NCBI GenBank assembly: GCA_947176915.1
Contig: CAMWSM010000009.1
Span: 1 to 50,921, forward strand
DNA length: 50,921 nt
Direction: 5' to 3'
From: an uncultured Porphyromonadaceae bacterium
GTDB taxonomy: Bacteria; Bacteroidota; Bacteroidia; Bacteroidales; Muribaculaceae
Under the pieces are notes generated by a model. The model was not told the DNA's origin, searched no databases, and worked only from the letters and a program-made list of their open reading frames with translations. This document shows positions 1 through 9,397 of the stretch, piece after piece. Position 1 is the first letter of the stretch. Each line of letters starts with the position of its first letter. The translations under genes were made by a program, and so were the position numbers.

Positions 1-169
1 GAATTATATCCTGACATTACAAACCGTTTTAGCTTTTTTCCGTTATACAATCGAAGACCGGAAAATTTCATTTTAAGGATAAAAAAATAAATTGGATGGT
101 CGCTTTCTCTTGATCTTTTTTCAAGTTTAACTATAAACTTTCTTTTCAAATTCTTTTCAACTTTTCCTT

Positions 170-3100
170 ATGTATAGTTACATTAATCGTTTTATGGTGG
201 CTGCCTTGATGACAGGGCTTGCAACACCAGCTTTTTCAGAGAGAATTAATATTGAAGAAGCCAAAAACCTTGCTTCTGAATTTCTTCTTGCACAAAGAAT
301 TAAAGTAAACGGTTCGCTTTCAATCGAGCCGATAGCCTCCACTGTGAAGGCATCATCACCTTACTACATATTTAATGTCAATGGCGACAAGGGGTTTGTT
401 ATTATTTCAGCAGAAAGCTCAACAAATCCTGTTTTGGGTTATTCTTTAGAAAACGGTTATCCTGTCAAGAATGCTCCAAGTGCTATGAAATGGGTTATGG
501 AGGGGATGGAAAAAGAGGTAACCGCCGCTGCCACCCTTCAGAGAACCATTAGTTTCAATGAGCGTAAGCTTATGGCTCACTCTTCTGCTACAAGAGGATC
601 CGAACAGAAGCTTCTTAACACAGCGAATTGGAGTCAAGAGGGTCCCTTTAACAACTATATTCCCGGCAAAGCACTGGTGGGATGTGTGGGTACCGCTATG
701 GCAACTATAATGAAGTATTATGAATGGCCGGCAAACGGGACAGGAAGTCTGGATGATACAGATTTCAATACTCCATATAATTGGAGTGAAATGCGACTTG
801 ACAACTATCGTTCCGGTTATTCATCAACGGAAGCTGATGCGGTTGCAAAATTAATGTATCATGCCTCCAGGAGCATTGATACACAATATGGGATGTCCGG
901 CTCAAGTGCTTACGAAGTAAAAGTTCCCGCAGCCTTGTCCACTTATTTCTCATACGATCCCGGAGTCTCCTATAAGAAAAGAGCAGATGTCGCCACTCAG
1001 GAAGAATGGGATAAAATAGTAAAGAATGAAATTGATGAAGGTCGCCCCGTGCTCTATTGTGGACAGGACATTACTGCCGGACATGCTTTTATCTGCGATG
1101 GATATCAGGGAGACTATCTGCATTTCAACTGGGGCTGGGGTGGATCAGCAAACGGCTATTTCCTCAGCACTGCTTTGAATCCGACAGTAAGCAAGACTCA
1201 CCATTACAATAATCTCAACACCATCATCTATAATATTAAGCCTGCAACCGCTGGAAATGTAAAGTGGTCAGTACTTCATATTACATCTGATGGAAATCAA
1301 AGCGGCATAGGAAGTGATATGACCGATTTGAAAAGTGGAAAAAGTTTCAGTGTAAGGGTTGGTAATTTAAAAAACCTGTCATATTCTGATTTTTCAGGTC
1401 AGATAGCAGTTGGTTTGTGTGATAAGGCAGGGAGAATGAAGACTCTTCTCAGTAAGACACAGTCTTTGAATCTTCAGGCTTTAGGCTACCTGTTTAACGG
1501 ATATGTAGATTTTAAGGATTGTCAGTTGCCGTCAGGAGTAAGCGTTGCTGACGATGATAAGGTATGTATTGTCTCACTCTCTTCAGGTGAAAATGAATGG
1601 CTGCCGATGGCGGGCGAGCTTCCGACACAGAATGAATTGTCAGTTTTGACTATTGAACCGGCAACTTTTAAAATAAACTTCCCTGCCGATATTAAGGAAG
1701 TTGCAATCGAAGGAAATAAAAATGTAATCCGCGGTTGGAACTACACCTTTAATGTTTCTCCGAAAGATGGAGATGAGAATATCATAACTGTTAAGGCTAA
1801 TGGACAAATTATTTCAGGGGATGCCTCCAATAATTATACGATTCTGAATGTTCGTGAGGACCAGACAATAAGCGTGCTGGTTCAGAAGGCATCTGATGTG
1901 AAAACGAAGAAAAGCGTATGGGTTGAAATTCCCGGTAGTCTCGCATCTTTAATAACTGAATCTGAAGCCGCTTCACTTAAGGAACTTACTCTTTTCGGAT
2001 CGGTAGATGCGCGCGATTTTGAATATATGCGTAATGCTATGAAACTGACTCGCCTTGACATCAGCAGTGTCTATATAGAGGCAAATGGCACTAATCAGGC
2101 TAATGCTATTCCGCGTGAAGCATTTAAAGGATGTGGTTCTCTCAAAGAGGTAATCCTTCCCCAGTCGGTAAACAGACTTAATAACGGTTGTTTCCGTCAG
2201 TGCGGCATTACTACAATTAATATTCCGGCAGGAGTAAAGACCTACGAATATAATGTATTCTGCGGTGCAAGTGCCTTACGAGATATATATGTTGGCAGAG
2301 AAAAAGCTGAGTTTATCAATTGGTGTGTGCTTTCCGGAGTAAAAACTAATCTGGTTACTTTGCATGTACCCTCAACCGGAGCCGTTAATAATTATAAAAG
2401 TGCAGAAAATTGGAATACAATTGCCAATATAATTGTCGATAAAGCTATCGTCTCTAATAATGTAACTTTGGCATTTGCAGAGAATCCGGAGGTAAATTTC
2501 GATTGTAATGTTGCTTCCGGCGATGTGGAAAAAGGGACAAAGATAACTTTCTCTGCTGTTCATGCTGCCGACAATGACAAGCGTATGGAGGTATATGCCA
2601 ATAATACCCTTCTTGAAGCAGACGGGCAGGGAAAATATTCAGTATCAGTTGACGGCAACATGATGATTCATTTCAATCTTGTTGCGCCGATGGATGTTAC
2701 TCCTAATAAATCACAATGGAAACTTATTTCACAGAATGGTTCTTTGGGTCTGATTTCGGAAGCTGTCAACGTTATACCCGGACAGGAGTTTACTGTAAGA
2801 GTAAATGCCATTGACATTCCGGCGGGTTATGATCAGCTTTACTGGGGAATGGTGCTCACAGATAAAGATGGAAAAATTAAGGAGTTTGTCTCTCCGGTAA
2901 GCCTATGGACAGCCGGTGTGGGCAATAACTGGAAAATGAATGTCAATTGCAAGGTTAAAAGTTCAAAGGTTCGTGAAGGGAATACCCTTAGACTTGCCAC
3001 TTCCGGAAACCGAAAGAACTGGAGCTTGGTGGGAGGTGCTGACAATTCCATCGTTGACGCTCTTCAGGCTGTAAACAATAGCAACCGGATCTTCAATATC

Positions 3101-6007
3101 AATATTCCGGAAGTAGCGGATGCAACCGTATCAGGAGGTGTTACAACTGCAATTCAGGGACAGGATATTACATTGAAAATTTCTCCTAATTCAGCAAGCA
3201 AGCGTATTGACCTTATTGCTAACGGAGAGACGGTTGTGAAAGAAGCTCAGGTTGTGAACTATACTTTCATAGCAACGCAGGATATGGATTTTGAGATAAA
3301 GGTCTATAATCCTATGGAGAGTGGATCAGTGGTATATGACGTTGCATCCGGTGAACTTTATAAAGCTTTGACACCTACTTCAATAAGAGCATCCGTAATT
3401 ATCAAGGGAGAAACCTACGCCTCGGATCTGGCGAATGCCTTGCGGCAGGGCTTTGCAAAGAAGACAATCAAGAAGCTTGATCTTAGCGGTCTGAAAATAG
3501 TGGCTGATCCTACAAATTCAGATTATAAGGAGAACATGATTCCCTCCGAGATGTTTTTCAGAAGCAGCGATATTGATCAGTCAAAGCCAGTGGTAGAGGA
3601 GATACTGCTTCCCAACAGCGTGACTCGTATCGGAGAGGCAGCCTTCAGAAATTGTGAGAAACTTAAGGAGATCAGACTGCCGGAGGATTTGAGTTCCAAT
3701 CGAGTTGTTGTCGGTCAGTATTCGAGCGGTTCTCCAAAATATGGCTATAGCATCGGAGCGGCTGCTTTCGACGGTTGCACTTCATTGACAACCATCTATA
3801 TACCGGGAAAGCCACACGTAGAGAATGGAAAAATGGTAGTAAGCCATTTCAATCCCATGTGTTCGGCGGTGGAAGGACTTGATCAGACAGCATCTTATAA
3901 TTTAGGTCATAAAGTGGATGGAGTGTACGATGCGTCAAGAACAACCATTATTGTTCCGGAAGAGTATCTGAGTGTGTATAAAGCTGCCTACAGCAATATG
4001 GATTTTGGCAATCCCTGGCAGAAATTAGGTTATAATATTCTTTCAGAAAACCCCGTTTACTCTCTAAACTATGATCCAACCCGTTGCAAGCTCACTGATT
4101 CAGGTTTTGATGCTAAGAAAGCAGCGTCATTCCTCGGGGCTGACGTAAAGAGCGAAACCATTACTCTAAAAGGTAAACTTGCGTTGGCTCATCCGGAAAT
4201 CAAGAGTATTGTTTATGATAATGGCATTGTAGTGAACCCGGATGCTGATGGCACATATCCCATCACATTCTATAATCCTGCTAAGAATCAGGCAGCCAGC
4301 GGTAATCATAACATAGAAGTGGTTTATCTTCTCAATATAGAATTTGCTTCAACTTCTCCAATCTTCAGGGTTAATTCTGCGGAATCGGATTCGGAAATAA
4401 CTCTTAATCAGAGCAATCCATTGGCTCCGGTGATTGAAGGAATTGCAGAAAACGGAACGGTAAAATTCAAAGTAGACATGAGCGCTGAGAATGAGGCCAA
4501 TCTTGAGAAGCACGTAGTGAATGGATTGGAGGAACTGCTTCCGGATGCTTCCGGCTATTATACGGTGAATCTGTCAGATGCAAACTGCAAGATAAATCTT
4601 TATGCTACTCCCTTGGAGAATGCTGTTCTTGATGACAGGGCTCTTGCTTCGATAAATCCGGAAGAGACTACTGAATTAGAGGATGTGGCTCTTAAGGGGG
4701 AGGTAACTACAGAGACAATCTCCATGCTTAAGGAGTGTTTCCCGAATGTAGAGGTGCTTGATCTTTCCAAAGTGGAAGGAGATCTTCCGGAAGGTGCTTT
4801 CTCCGGAATGGAAAATCTCACAACAGTCATTCTGCCGGAAGTGGCTGAGATTGGAAAGAATATGTTTGCCGGGTGCAGCAACCTGACAAATATTGTAATT
4901 CCTTCTTCAGTTTCCTCAATAGAGGATCGAGCATTCAACAATTGCTCTTCACTTGAAACTATAACGCTTACCGGAGTAAGCCATATAGGAGCTGAAGCTT
5001 TCAAAGGATGTGATAATCTGACAAGCATAACTCTTCTCGCAGATGAAAACGCCGGAATGGGAACAAGAGGCGCCGCCGGCTTTGATTCTCATGCTTTCGA
5101 CGGACTCAACCCTAACTGCATGATTGTGGTCGATGAAGGAGTTGAGGCCCCCTCCGGAAATGGAAACTATCTCTTTGCTCAAAAGGGAATGATAAAGGAA
5201 ACTCTTGCTGACGGAAGTGTTCAGGAGATTGAGGGTAGAGTATTCGTAGCATCCCGTCCTATCATACTTACTGACAATTCACCTCTGGCAATACCTTTCC
5301 CCTTCACACTTGCAAAGGGAGTTTCAATAAGTATGGAGGTTAGTGCATGGGACTGGAAGGGTCTGGTAGTTCCCTTCAATGTTGAGAAGATAACAGATGA
5401 AAATGGAATTGAACTCGGATTCTCTACCGGAAATATCAGAAGTGAGGAGGGCTGCATGGCGTTTACAGTTGCACAGTCTGCGGAAGGCTTGGTTGCAAGC
5501 GACATGATCAAGGCTAATTTTCCATATATCTTCTGTGCTCCAAGAGAGGGGAAGGTTACACTATCCCGCGTCAGTGGCGACATTGAGGCTTCTCCGGCTG
5601 AAGTTATGGCTAAAGGAAAGGATTTTGATCTTTACGCTACATTCAAGGGCGGAATAAAAAAGAGTTCGGAAATCTATGTTCTCAATTCCTCTGCCTCTGC
5701 TTTTGAAGCGATCTCAGAGGATGAAGTAAGATTGATGCCTTTTGAGGTATTCACTACTGCTCCTGTTGAAATAAGACTGCCGCAATCCGGTTACCAAACC
5801 AAAGTAGAAGAGCCTACTTTCAGTTCGTCAATGAAAATTACGAAAGAGGGAAATGATCTGGTTATCTATTCATCAGTAGTGAAAGATGAGAGAATATACT
5901 CTATCGATGGAAAAATTGCCGAGACAGTACATCTTTCTGAGGGTCGCAATGTCATTGCAATGAAGAAGGGAGTGTATGTCATTGGTGGCAAAAAGATAGT
6001 ATTCTAA
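170..6007 (+). CDS. Secreted C10 (streptopain-like) cysteine protease with BspA-type leucine-rich repeats
   Basis: A 1945-residue exported protein. Residues 1-23 form a signal peptide ending AFS. Residues 24-110 resemble the inhibitory propeptide of C10 proteases (family knowledge). The catalytic domain follows: Cys172 lies in LVGCVGTAMATIMKYYEWP and His305 in TAGHAFICDGY, then a NWGWGG stretch, so both catalytic residues are present. Three blocks of LRR_5/BspA-like repeats (pattern AFxxCxxLxxIxLPxxVxxIG) lie near residues 645-700, 1120-1260 and 1535-1630, separated by probable Ig-like or bacterial-repeat segments. The last 70 or so residues (YSIDGK ... GVYVIGGKK) resemble a type A sorting tail of the type IX secretion system. 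It is far longer than a typical 400-800 residue C10 protease. It is probably surface-attached or released, degrading or binding host or diet protein; the substrate is unknown. It is monocistronic, with a terminator just downstream. Family assignment is firm; the T9SS route is inferred. Confidence 0.9.
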   Translation: MYSYINRFMVAALMTGLATPAFSERINIEEAKNLASEFLLAQRIKVNGSLSIEPIASTVKASSPYYIFNVNGDKGFVIISAESSTNPVLGYSLENGYPVKNAPSAMKWVMEGMEKEVTAAATLQRTISFNERKLMAHSSATRGSEQKLLNTANWSQEGPFNNYIPGKALVGCVGTAMATIMKYYEWPANGTGSLDDTDFNTPYNWSEMRLDNYRSGYSSTEADAVAKLMYHASRSIDTQYGMSGSSAYEVKVPAALSTYFSYDPGVSYKKRADVATQEEWDKIVKNEIDEGRPVLYCGQDITAGHAFICDGYQGDYLHFNWGWGGSANGYFLSTALNPTVSKTHHYNNLNTIIYNIKPATAGNVKWSVLHITSDGNQSGIGSDMTDLKSGKSFSVRVGNLKNLSYSDFSGQIAVGLCDKAGRMKTLLSKTQSLNLQALGYLFNGYVDFKDCQLPSGVSVADDDKVCIVSLSSGENEWLPMAGELPTQNELSVLTIEPATFKINFPADIKEVAIEGNKNVIRGWNYTFNVSPKDGDENIITVKANGQIISGDASNNYTILNVREDQTISVLVQKASDVKTKKSVWVEIPGSLASLITESEAASLKELTLFGSVDARDFEYMRNAMKLTRLDISSVYIEANGTNQANAIPREAFKGCGSLKEVILPQSVNRLNNGCFRQCGITTINIPAGVKTYEYNVFCGASALRDIYVGREKAEFINWCVLSGVKTNLVTLHVPSTGAVNNYKSAENWNTIANIIVDKAIVSNNVTLAFAENPEVNFDCNVASGDVEKGTKITFSAVHAADNDKRMEVYANNTLLEADGQGKYSVSVDGNMMIHFNLVAPMDVTPNKSQWKLISQNGSLGLISEAVNVIPGQEFTVRVNAIDIPAGYDQLYWGMVLTDKDGKIKEFVSPVSLWTAGVGNNWKMNVNCKVKSSKVREGNTLRLATSGNRKNWSLVGGADNSIVDALQAVNNSNRIFNINIPEVADATVSGGVTTAIQGQDITLKISPNSASKRIDLIANGETVVKEAQVVNYTFIATQDMDFEIKVYNPMESGSVVYDVASGELYKALTPTSIRASVIIKGETYASDLANALRQGFAKKTIKKLDLSGLKIVADPTNSDYKENMIPSEMFFRSSDIDQSKPVVEEILLPNSVTRIGEAAFRNCEKLKEIRLPEDLSSNRVVVGQYSSGSPKYGYSIGAAAFDGCTSLTTIYIPGKPHVENGKMVVSHFNPMCSAVEGLDQTASYNLGHKVDGVYDASRTTIIVPEEYLSVYKAAYSNMDFGNPWQKLGYNILSENPVYSLNYDPTRCKLTDSGFDAKKAASFLGADVKSETITLKGKLALAHPEIKSIVYDNGIVVNPDADGTYPITFYNPAKNQAASGNHNIEVVYLLNIEFASTSPIFRVNSAESDSEITLNQSNPLAPVIEGIAENGTVKFKVDMSAENEANLEKHVVNGLEELLPDASGYYTVNLSDANCKINLYATPLENAVLDDRALASINPEETTELEDVALKGEVTTETISMLKECFPNVEVLDLSKVEGDLPEGAFSGMENLTTVILPEVAEIGKNMFAGCSNLTNIVIPSSVSSIEDRAFNNCSSLETITLTGVSHIGAEAFKGCDNLTSITLLADENAGMGTRGAAGFDSHAFDGLNPNCMIVVDEGVEAPSGNGNYLFAQKGMIKETLADGSVQEIEGRVFVASRPIILTDNSPLAIPFPFTLAKGVSISMEVSAWDWKGLVVPFNVEKITDENGIELGFSTGNIRSEEGCMAFTVAQSAEGLVASDMIKANFPYIFCAPREGKVTLSRVSGDIEASPAEVMAKGKDFDLYATFKGGIKKSSEIYVLNSSASAFEAISEDEVRLMPFEVFTTAPVEIRLPQSGYQTKVEEPTFSSSMKITKEGNDLVIYSSVVKDERIYSIDGKIAETVHLSEGRNVIAMKKGVYVIGGKKIVF

Positions 6008-6038
6008 GCTGAAATGAAAATTGATAAATGAAATGCGG

Positions 6039-6072
6039 AGGCGCTGCCTGTGAAAGGTGGCGCCTATTTTTT
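6039..6072 (+). terminator. Rho-independent terminator of the C10 protease gene
   Basis: An 11-bp stem (6039-6049 with 6055-6065, two G-U pairs) with a 5-base loop is followed by a run of T at 6067-6072. It lies 32 bases after the protease stop codon. Confidence 0.85.
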
Positions 6073-6110
6073 ACAACTAAGAATTGAGTGGGAAAGTCAG
6101 AAAAAAGTAT

Positions 6111-6118
6111 TACTTTTG
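6111..6118 (+). promoter_or_regulatory. Bacteroidetes -7 box (TACTTTTG) for pgeF
   Basis: TACTTTTG matches the Bacteroidetes -7 consensus TAnnTTTG and lies 46 bases upstream of the pgeF start. No -33 TTTG is seen at the usual 19-21 base spacing. Confidence 0.55.
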
Positions 6119-6164
6119 TTAGATTAAACTCTCCGCATTTATTTAATTAACTAAAAAATGGGTT

Positions 6165-6878
6165 ATGGATAATCGTTTGAATGGAACATCATCGATTCCG
6201 ATTTTTATAGAAAAGGGCGCTATTGGAATGGTATCTTTTATAAAAGGATATGCTAAAAAGGATGATCCCCTAAGCATGGATATTTATTCCGATTTGGCAG
6301 TTACCCCGGTTCAGACTCATTCTCTGAATGTAGGAATGGTCAATGACCGAAGTGAAAATGGCTTTGAGAATACAGATGCGTTGATTACATTTTCAAAAGA
6401 TATTCCTATTGGCGTAAGAACTGCTGACTGCGTGCCAATCCTCTTATTTGCCCAAGATATATCCGGGATTGCTGCCATTCATGCCGGATGGCGAGGCACC
6501 TTGGGTGGTATTGTTGACCGTGTCATTGATATTTTTGTTGAAAAAAAAGCAGATTTATCTCTGTTGAAAGCGGCTTTCGGACCTTCTGTCAGTAAGGAGA
6601 TCTATGAGGTGGATTTTGAACTTGCGCAAAAGTTTATAGATTGCGGGTTTGATGAATATGTAAGCTACCCTAACGGTGAAGATAGACGCCCTCATCTTGA
6701 TCTTCAGGGAATAAATATTGAGAGATTGATAAGGAGGGGAGTCAGAAAAGAGAATATTAAGCCTACCTCTCATTGTACATATAACTCCAAATCATCAGAC
6801 GGAAGGTTCCTTTTCCCCAGCTATCGGAGAGAGAAAGAGACATCTGAGCGTCTGCTGACCTGGATCATGATAAATTAA
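6165..6878 (+). CDS. pgeF: PgeF/YfiH (polyphenol oxidase, LACC1-like) family multicopper/purine-nucleoside enzyme
   Basis: A 237-residue cytosolic protein of the DUF152/YfiH family. The three conserved metal or active-site ligands are present: His52 (VQTHS), Cys89 (TADCVP) and His106 (IHAGWRG). The C-terminal CTY...FPSYRRE signature is also present. Members have been described as laccase-like, as purine nucleoside phosphorylase/adenosine deaminase (LACC1), and in peptidoglycan editing (PgeF), so the family is certain and the in vivo reaction is not. The ATG at 6158 hits a stop within five codons, so the ATG at 6165 is used. It has its own -7 box and faces the convergent degenerate SDR gene, whose stop is only 16 bases away. 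Confidence 0.9.
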   Translation: MDNRLNGTSSIPIFIEKGAIGMVSFIKGYAKKDDPLSMDIYSDLAVTPVQTHSLNVGMVNDRSENGFENTDALITFSKDIPIGVRTADCVPILLFAQDISGIAAIHAGWRGTLGGIVDRVIDIFVEKKADLSLLKAAFGPSVSKEIYEVDFELAQKFIDCGFDEYVSYPNGEDRRPHLDLQGINIERLIRRGVRKENIKPTSHCTYNSKSSDGRFLFPSYRREKETSERLLTWIMIN

Positions 6879-6894
6879 AAGATGAACTGACTTT

Positions 6895-7536
6895 TTATTC
6901 AGGTTCTGTAAGGTTAATTACAGAGTTGTTTATTAAGTGAGTTTCGGGTAGGGACAGAAAAATTGCGGCGTCGGCAGCCACTTTGTAAGAAAACTCCTTT
7001 AACGGGCATAAAATTTGGTTGACTGAAATGTTTAGCCCTTTCAAATATCCCGAAAGATCTGAAAGGGAGGGTTTTATTATATTAGAAAGTATTATCAACC
7101 TGCCTCTGAAATCTGACAAGATAGGAGACTTTTCTTTAAATTTTCTCCAAATTTCTGCACATCGGTGAGCATACTCTGAAGAGGAAACAACGATGTCTAC
7201 TCCTTGCCATGCTGCATAAAGATTTTCAAAAGAGATTATAATGGATGAATGTATGTCGGCAGAGACAGGAATAAGTCGGATCCCTTCATTCTTTGCCATA
7301 AAGGTTCCGGTTTCTGAATCTTGATCAAGTATGGCAACCTTGCAGCCGGCTTTTACGAAATATCCTGCGATTGTTCTTGCAGGTTGGGATGAGCCTTCAA
7401 TGATAAGCACCCTGCGCTGAGGCATTGGGAAACTAACATAATTTTTCCCTTTCCCAAAAGGTCGTGCGGCAGAGCCGACATTCAATTTGCCGGCTCTTAA
7501 ATCCTCCATTTTTCGTTCAATATAATTGTCTGCCAT
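6895..7536 (-). CDS. Degenerate SDR-like (Rossmann-fold) protein, probably non-catalytic
   Basis: A 213-residue protein starting MADNYIERKMEDLRAGK, a head I associate with Bacteroidales SDR proteins. A Rossmann-like beta-alpha-beta (VLIIEGSSQPARTIAGYFVKAG, then VAILDQD) is recognisable, but the glycine-rich TGxxxGIG motif has become EGSSQPARTIA. The NNAG motif has become VVSSSEYA, and the Ser-Tyr-Lys catalytic triad cannot be placed. ISVNQILCP corresponds to the SDR motif (I)RVNxIxPG. It is therefore probably a pseudoenzyme or a non-nucleotide-binding paralogue. The ATG at 7536 is preferred over an in-frame TTG three codons earlier. The promoter lies about 36 bases upstream. A siroheme-synthase-like NAD-binding domain was considered, but the SDR C-terminal pattern fits better. 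Confidence 0.7.
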   Translation of the reverse strand: MADNYIERKMEDLRAGKLNVGSAARPFGKGKNYVSFPMPQRRVLIIEGSSQPARTIAGYFVKAGCKVAILDQDSETGTFMAKNEGIRLIPVSADIHSSIIISFENLYAAWQGVDIVVSSSEYAHRCAEIWRKFKEKSPILSDFRGRLIILSNIIKPSLSDLSGYLKGLNISVNQILCPLKEFSYKVAADAAIFLSLPETHLINNSVINLTEPE

Positions 7537-7571
7537 TAGTGTCAAGATGTTAAATAAAACTACATTTTTTG

Positions 7572-7602
7572 CAAAGATATAATAACTTTAGCTATTGACA
7601 AA
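7572..7602 (-). promoter_or_regulatory. Bacteroidetes promoter for the degenerate SDR gene
   Basis: On the minus strand TTTG (7599-7602) is separated by 19 bases from TATCTTTG (7572-7579), matching the -33/-7 consensus and spacing. The start codon lies 35 bases downstream. Confidence 0.65.
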
Positions 7603-7694
7603 ATTGGTTTATTAAAGGATTTCATGCCATGTTAAACCGCATGAGCGTAGGAAATGTTAAATAAATATATTAACTTTTTATCCCCCGTCACGTA

Positions 7695-9395
7695 ATGTTG
7701 GAATCATTTACAGAAACAATGCGGGAGTATCCGACTCTTGCCCTTTTCCTTACCATAGGACTTGGTTTTCTGATTGGAAAAATCAGAATAGGAAGTTTTT
7801 CTCTTGGAAGCGTAACTTCAGTGCTTCTTGTTGGAGTTCTTATAGGACAACTTGACATCCCTATGTCAGGTCCTATAAAAATGGTGTTTTTTATGATGTT
7901 TCTGTTTTCAATAGGATATAGTGTAGGTCCTGATTTTTTCCGCTCATTACGTGGATCCGGGCTCAAACAAGCTCTATTTGCATTACTGATGAGTTCCACT
8001 TGTTTCGGCATAACTTGGCTGATTGCATATCTTTGCGGTTATACAAAAGGAGAGACGATAGGCTTGTTCTCCGGGTCGCAGACTTGTTCATCTCTCCTTG
8101 GAGTCGGAACGGAGGCGTTGGGGAAAATCGGATTGAGTAAGGAGGTGCTTGCAAAAGAGGTTAATATCATACCGGTATGTTATGCTGTAACATATATATT
8201 CGGCACGTTGGGGACCGTAATAATATTAGGAAACATAGCCCCAAGATTGCTCGGGGGCATTGAAAAAGTAAAGGCTGCAACGATTGAACTTGAAAAGAAA
8301 CTGAGCAGCGGGGATAGGTCAAAAGATCCGGCATACGTCAATGCTTTGGAAAGAGTTTATTACAGAGCCTATAAGGTAACTTCCGACTATTTCAATATTC
8401 CACGAAGCGTGCATGATGTTGAGAAATATCTCAGGGACAAAGGGTTTGAGGTATATGTGGATCGACTTCGGCATGAGGGGGAGATTAAGGCTCCTCGGCA
8501 TGACGATATGATATTTGCCGGGGATGAGATTGTTGTATGCGGGCGATCCGAATTTATGGTAAAGGTTGAGAGATGTATTGGAGAAGAGGTGTCTGATCCT
8601 GAGATATTGTCATATCCGCTTGACAGGGTAGAGGTGATTGTTAAAAAGGGAAAGTTTACCGGAAAAACTATTTCAGAATTACGCAGGGAAGATTTTATGC
8701 ATGGAGTAGTGGTCAGGGATGCCATTAGAAGTGGGAATCCAATAGAAATTGATTTGAACACTACGTTTCAAAAAGGTGATAAATTGACTGTCGTTGGTCG
8801 TCCTGTGCAGGTTAAAAAGGCCACCAAAGAGATTGGGCATGTTGATCGTCCTTCCGTGCAAAGTGATTTGATGTTTGTCGGACTCGCTATATTCATCGGC
8901 GGTATTTTCGGCACCATGAGCATATATATAGGGAGTATTCCGGTAAGTTTCGGCACGAGTGGAGGTGCGTTGGTGGCAGGCCTTGTTTTCGGATGGCTGA
9001 GATCAAAGCGTCCGACATTCGGACATATACCTCAAGGGGCTCTTTGGCTTATGAATAATTTAGGTCTTAATGTATTTATTGCTGTAGTCGGCATAGAAGC
9101 AGCTCCTTCGTTTGTAGCAGGAATAAAAGCCGTCGGACCTATGTTATTTGTGGCTGGTGCGGTTGGAACTATGGTTCCGGTATTTTTTGGATTGTGGCTT
9201 GGTCATAAGGTGTTTAAGTTCAATCCTGCAATAACCCTCGGCTGCTGTGCCGGCACAAGAACATGCACAGCAGCTCTGGGTGCTGCTCAGAATGCAATTG
9301 GGAGTACTGTTCCTGCAATTGGATATGCAGTAACTTATGCAGTTAGTAATATCATGCTTGTTATATGGGGATTGGTAACGGTATTGGTGGCATAA
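7695..9395 (+). CDS. AspT/YidE/YbjL-family transporter with two TrkA-C (RCK_C) domains
   Basis: A 566-residue inner-membrane protein with the duplicated AspT-YidE-YbjL architecture. The N-terminal half has about five or six hydrophobic segments (residues 10-190) and includes the motif SGSQTCSSLLGVGTEA. The cytosolic centre (about 210-375) carries two TrkA-C-like domains (one visible as FTGKTISELR...GDKLTVVGR). The C-terminal half has about six segments (about 395-566) with the matching motif GCCAGTRTCTAALGAA. Characterised relatives exchange aspartate for alanine, but no aspartate decarboxylase is adjacent, so the substrate is unproved. It is monocistronic, divergent from the degenerate SDR gene and convergent with the next SDR gene, with two bases between stop codons. 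No clear TAnnTTTG box was found upstream. Confidence 0.85.
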   Translation: MLESFTETMREYPTLALFLTIGLGFLIGKIRIGSFSLGSVTSVLLVGVLIGQLDIPMSGPIKMVFFMMFLFSIGYSVGPDFFRSLRGSGLKQALFALLMSSTCFGITWLIAYLCGYTKGETIGLFSGSQTCSSLLGVGTEALGKIGLSKEVLAKEVNIIPVCYAVTYIFGTLGTVIILGNIAPRLLGGIEKVKAATIELEKKLSSGDRSKDPAYVNALERVYYRAYKVTSDYFNIPRSVHDVEKYLRDKGFEVYVDRLRHEGEIKAPRHDDMIFAGDEIVVCGRSEFMVKVERCIGEEVSDPEILSYPLDRVEVIVKKGKFTGKTISELRREDFMHGVVVRDAIRSGNPIEIDLNTTFQKGDKLTVVGRPVQVKKATKEIGHVDRPSVQSDLMFVGLAIFIGGIFGTMSIYIGSIPVSFGTSGGALVAGLVFGWLRSKRPTFGHIPQGALWLMNNLGLNVFIAVVGIEAAPSFVAGIKAVGPMLFVAGAVGTMVPVFFGLWLGHKVFKFNPAITLGCCAGTRTCTAALGAAQNAIGSTVPAIGYAVTYAVSNIMLVIWGLVTVLVA

Positions 9396-9397
9396 CG

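Noticed and set aside
4600..5028. Minus-strand open frame of 142 codons inside the C10 protease gene
   Set aside because: It is antisense to the leucine-rich repeats, low-complexity Ser/Leu/Val-rich, with no promoter and no family resemblance.
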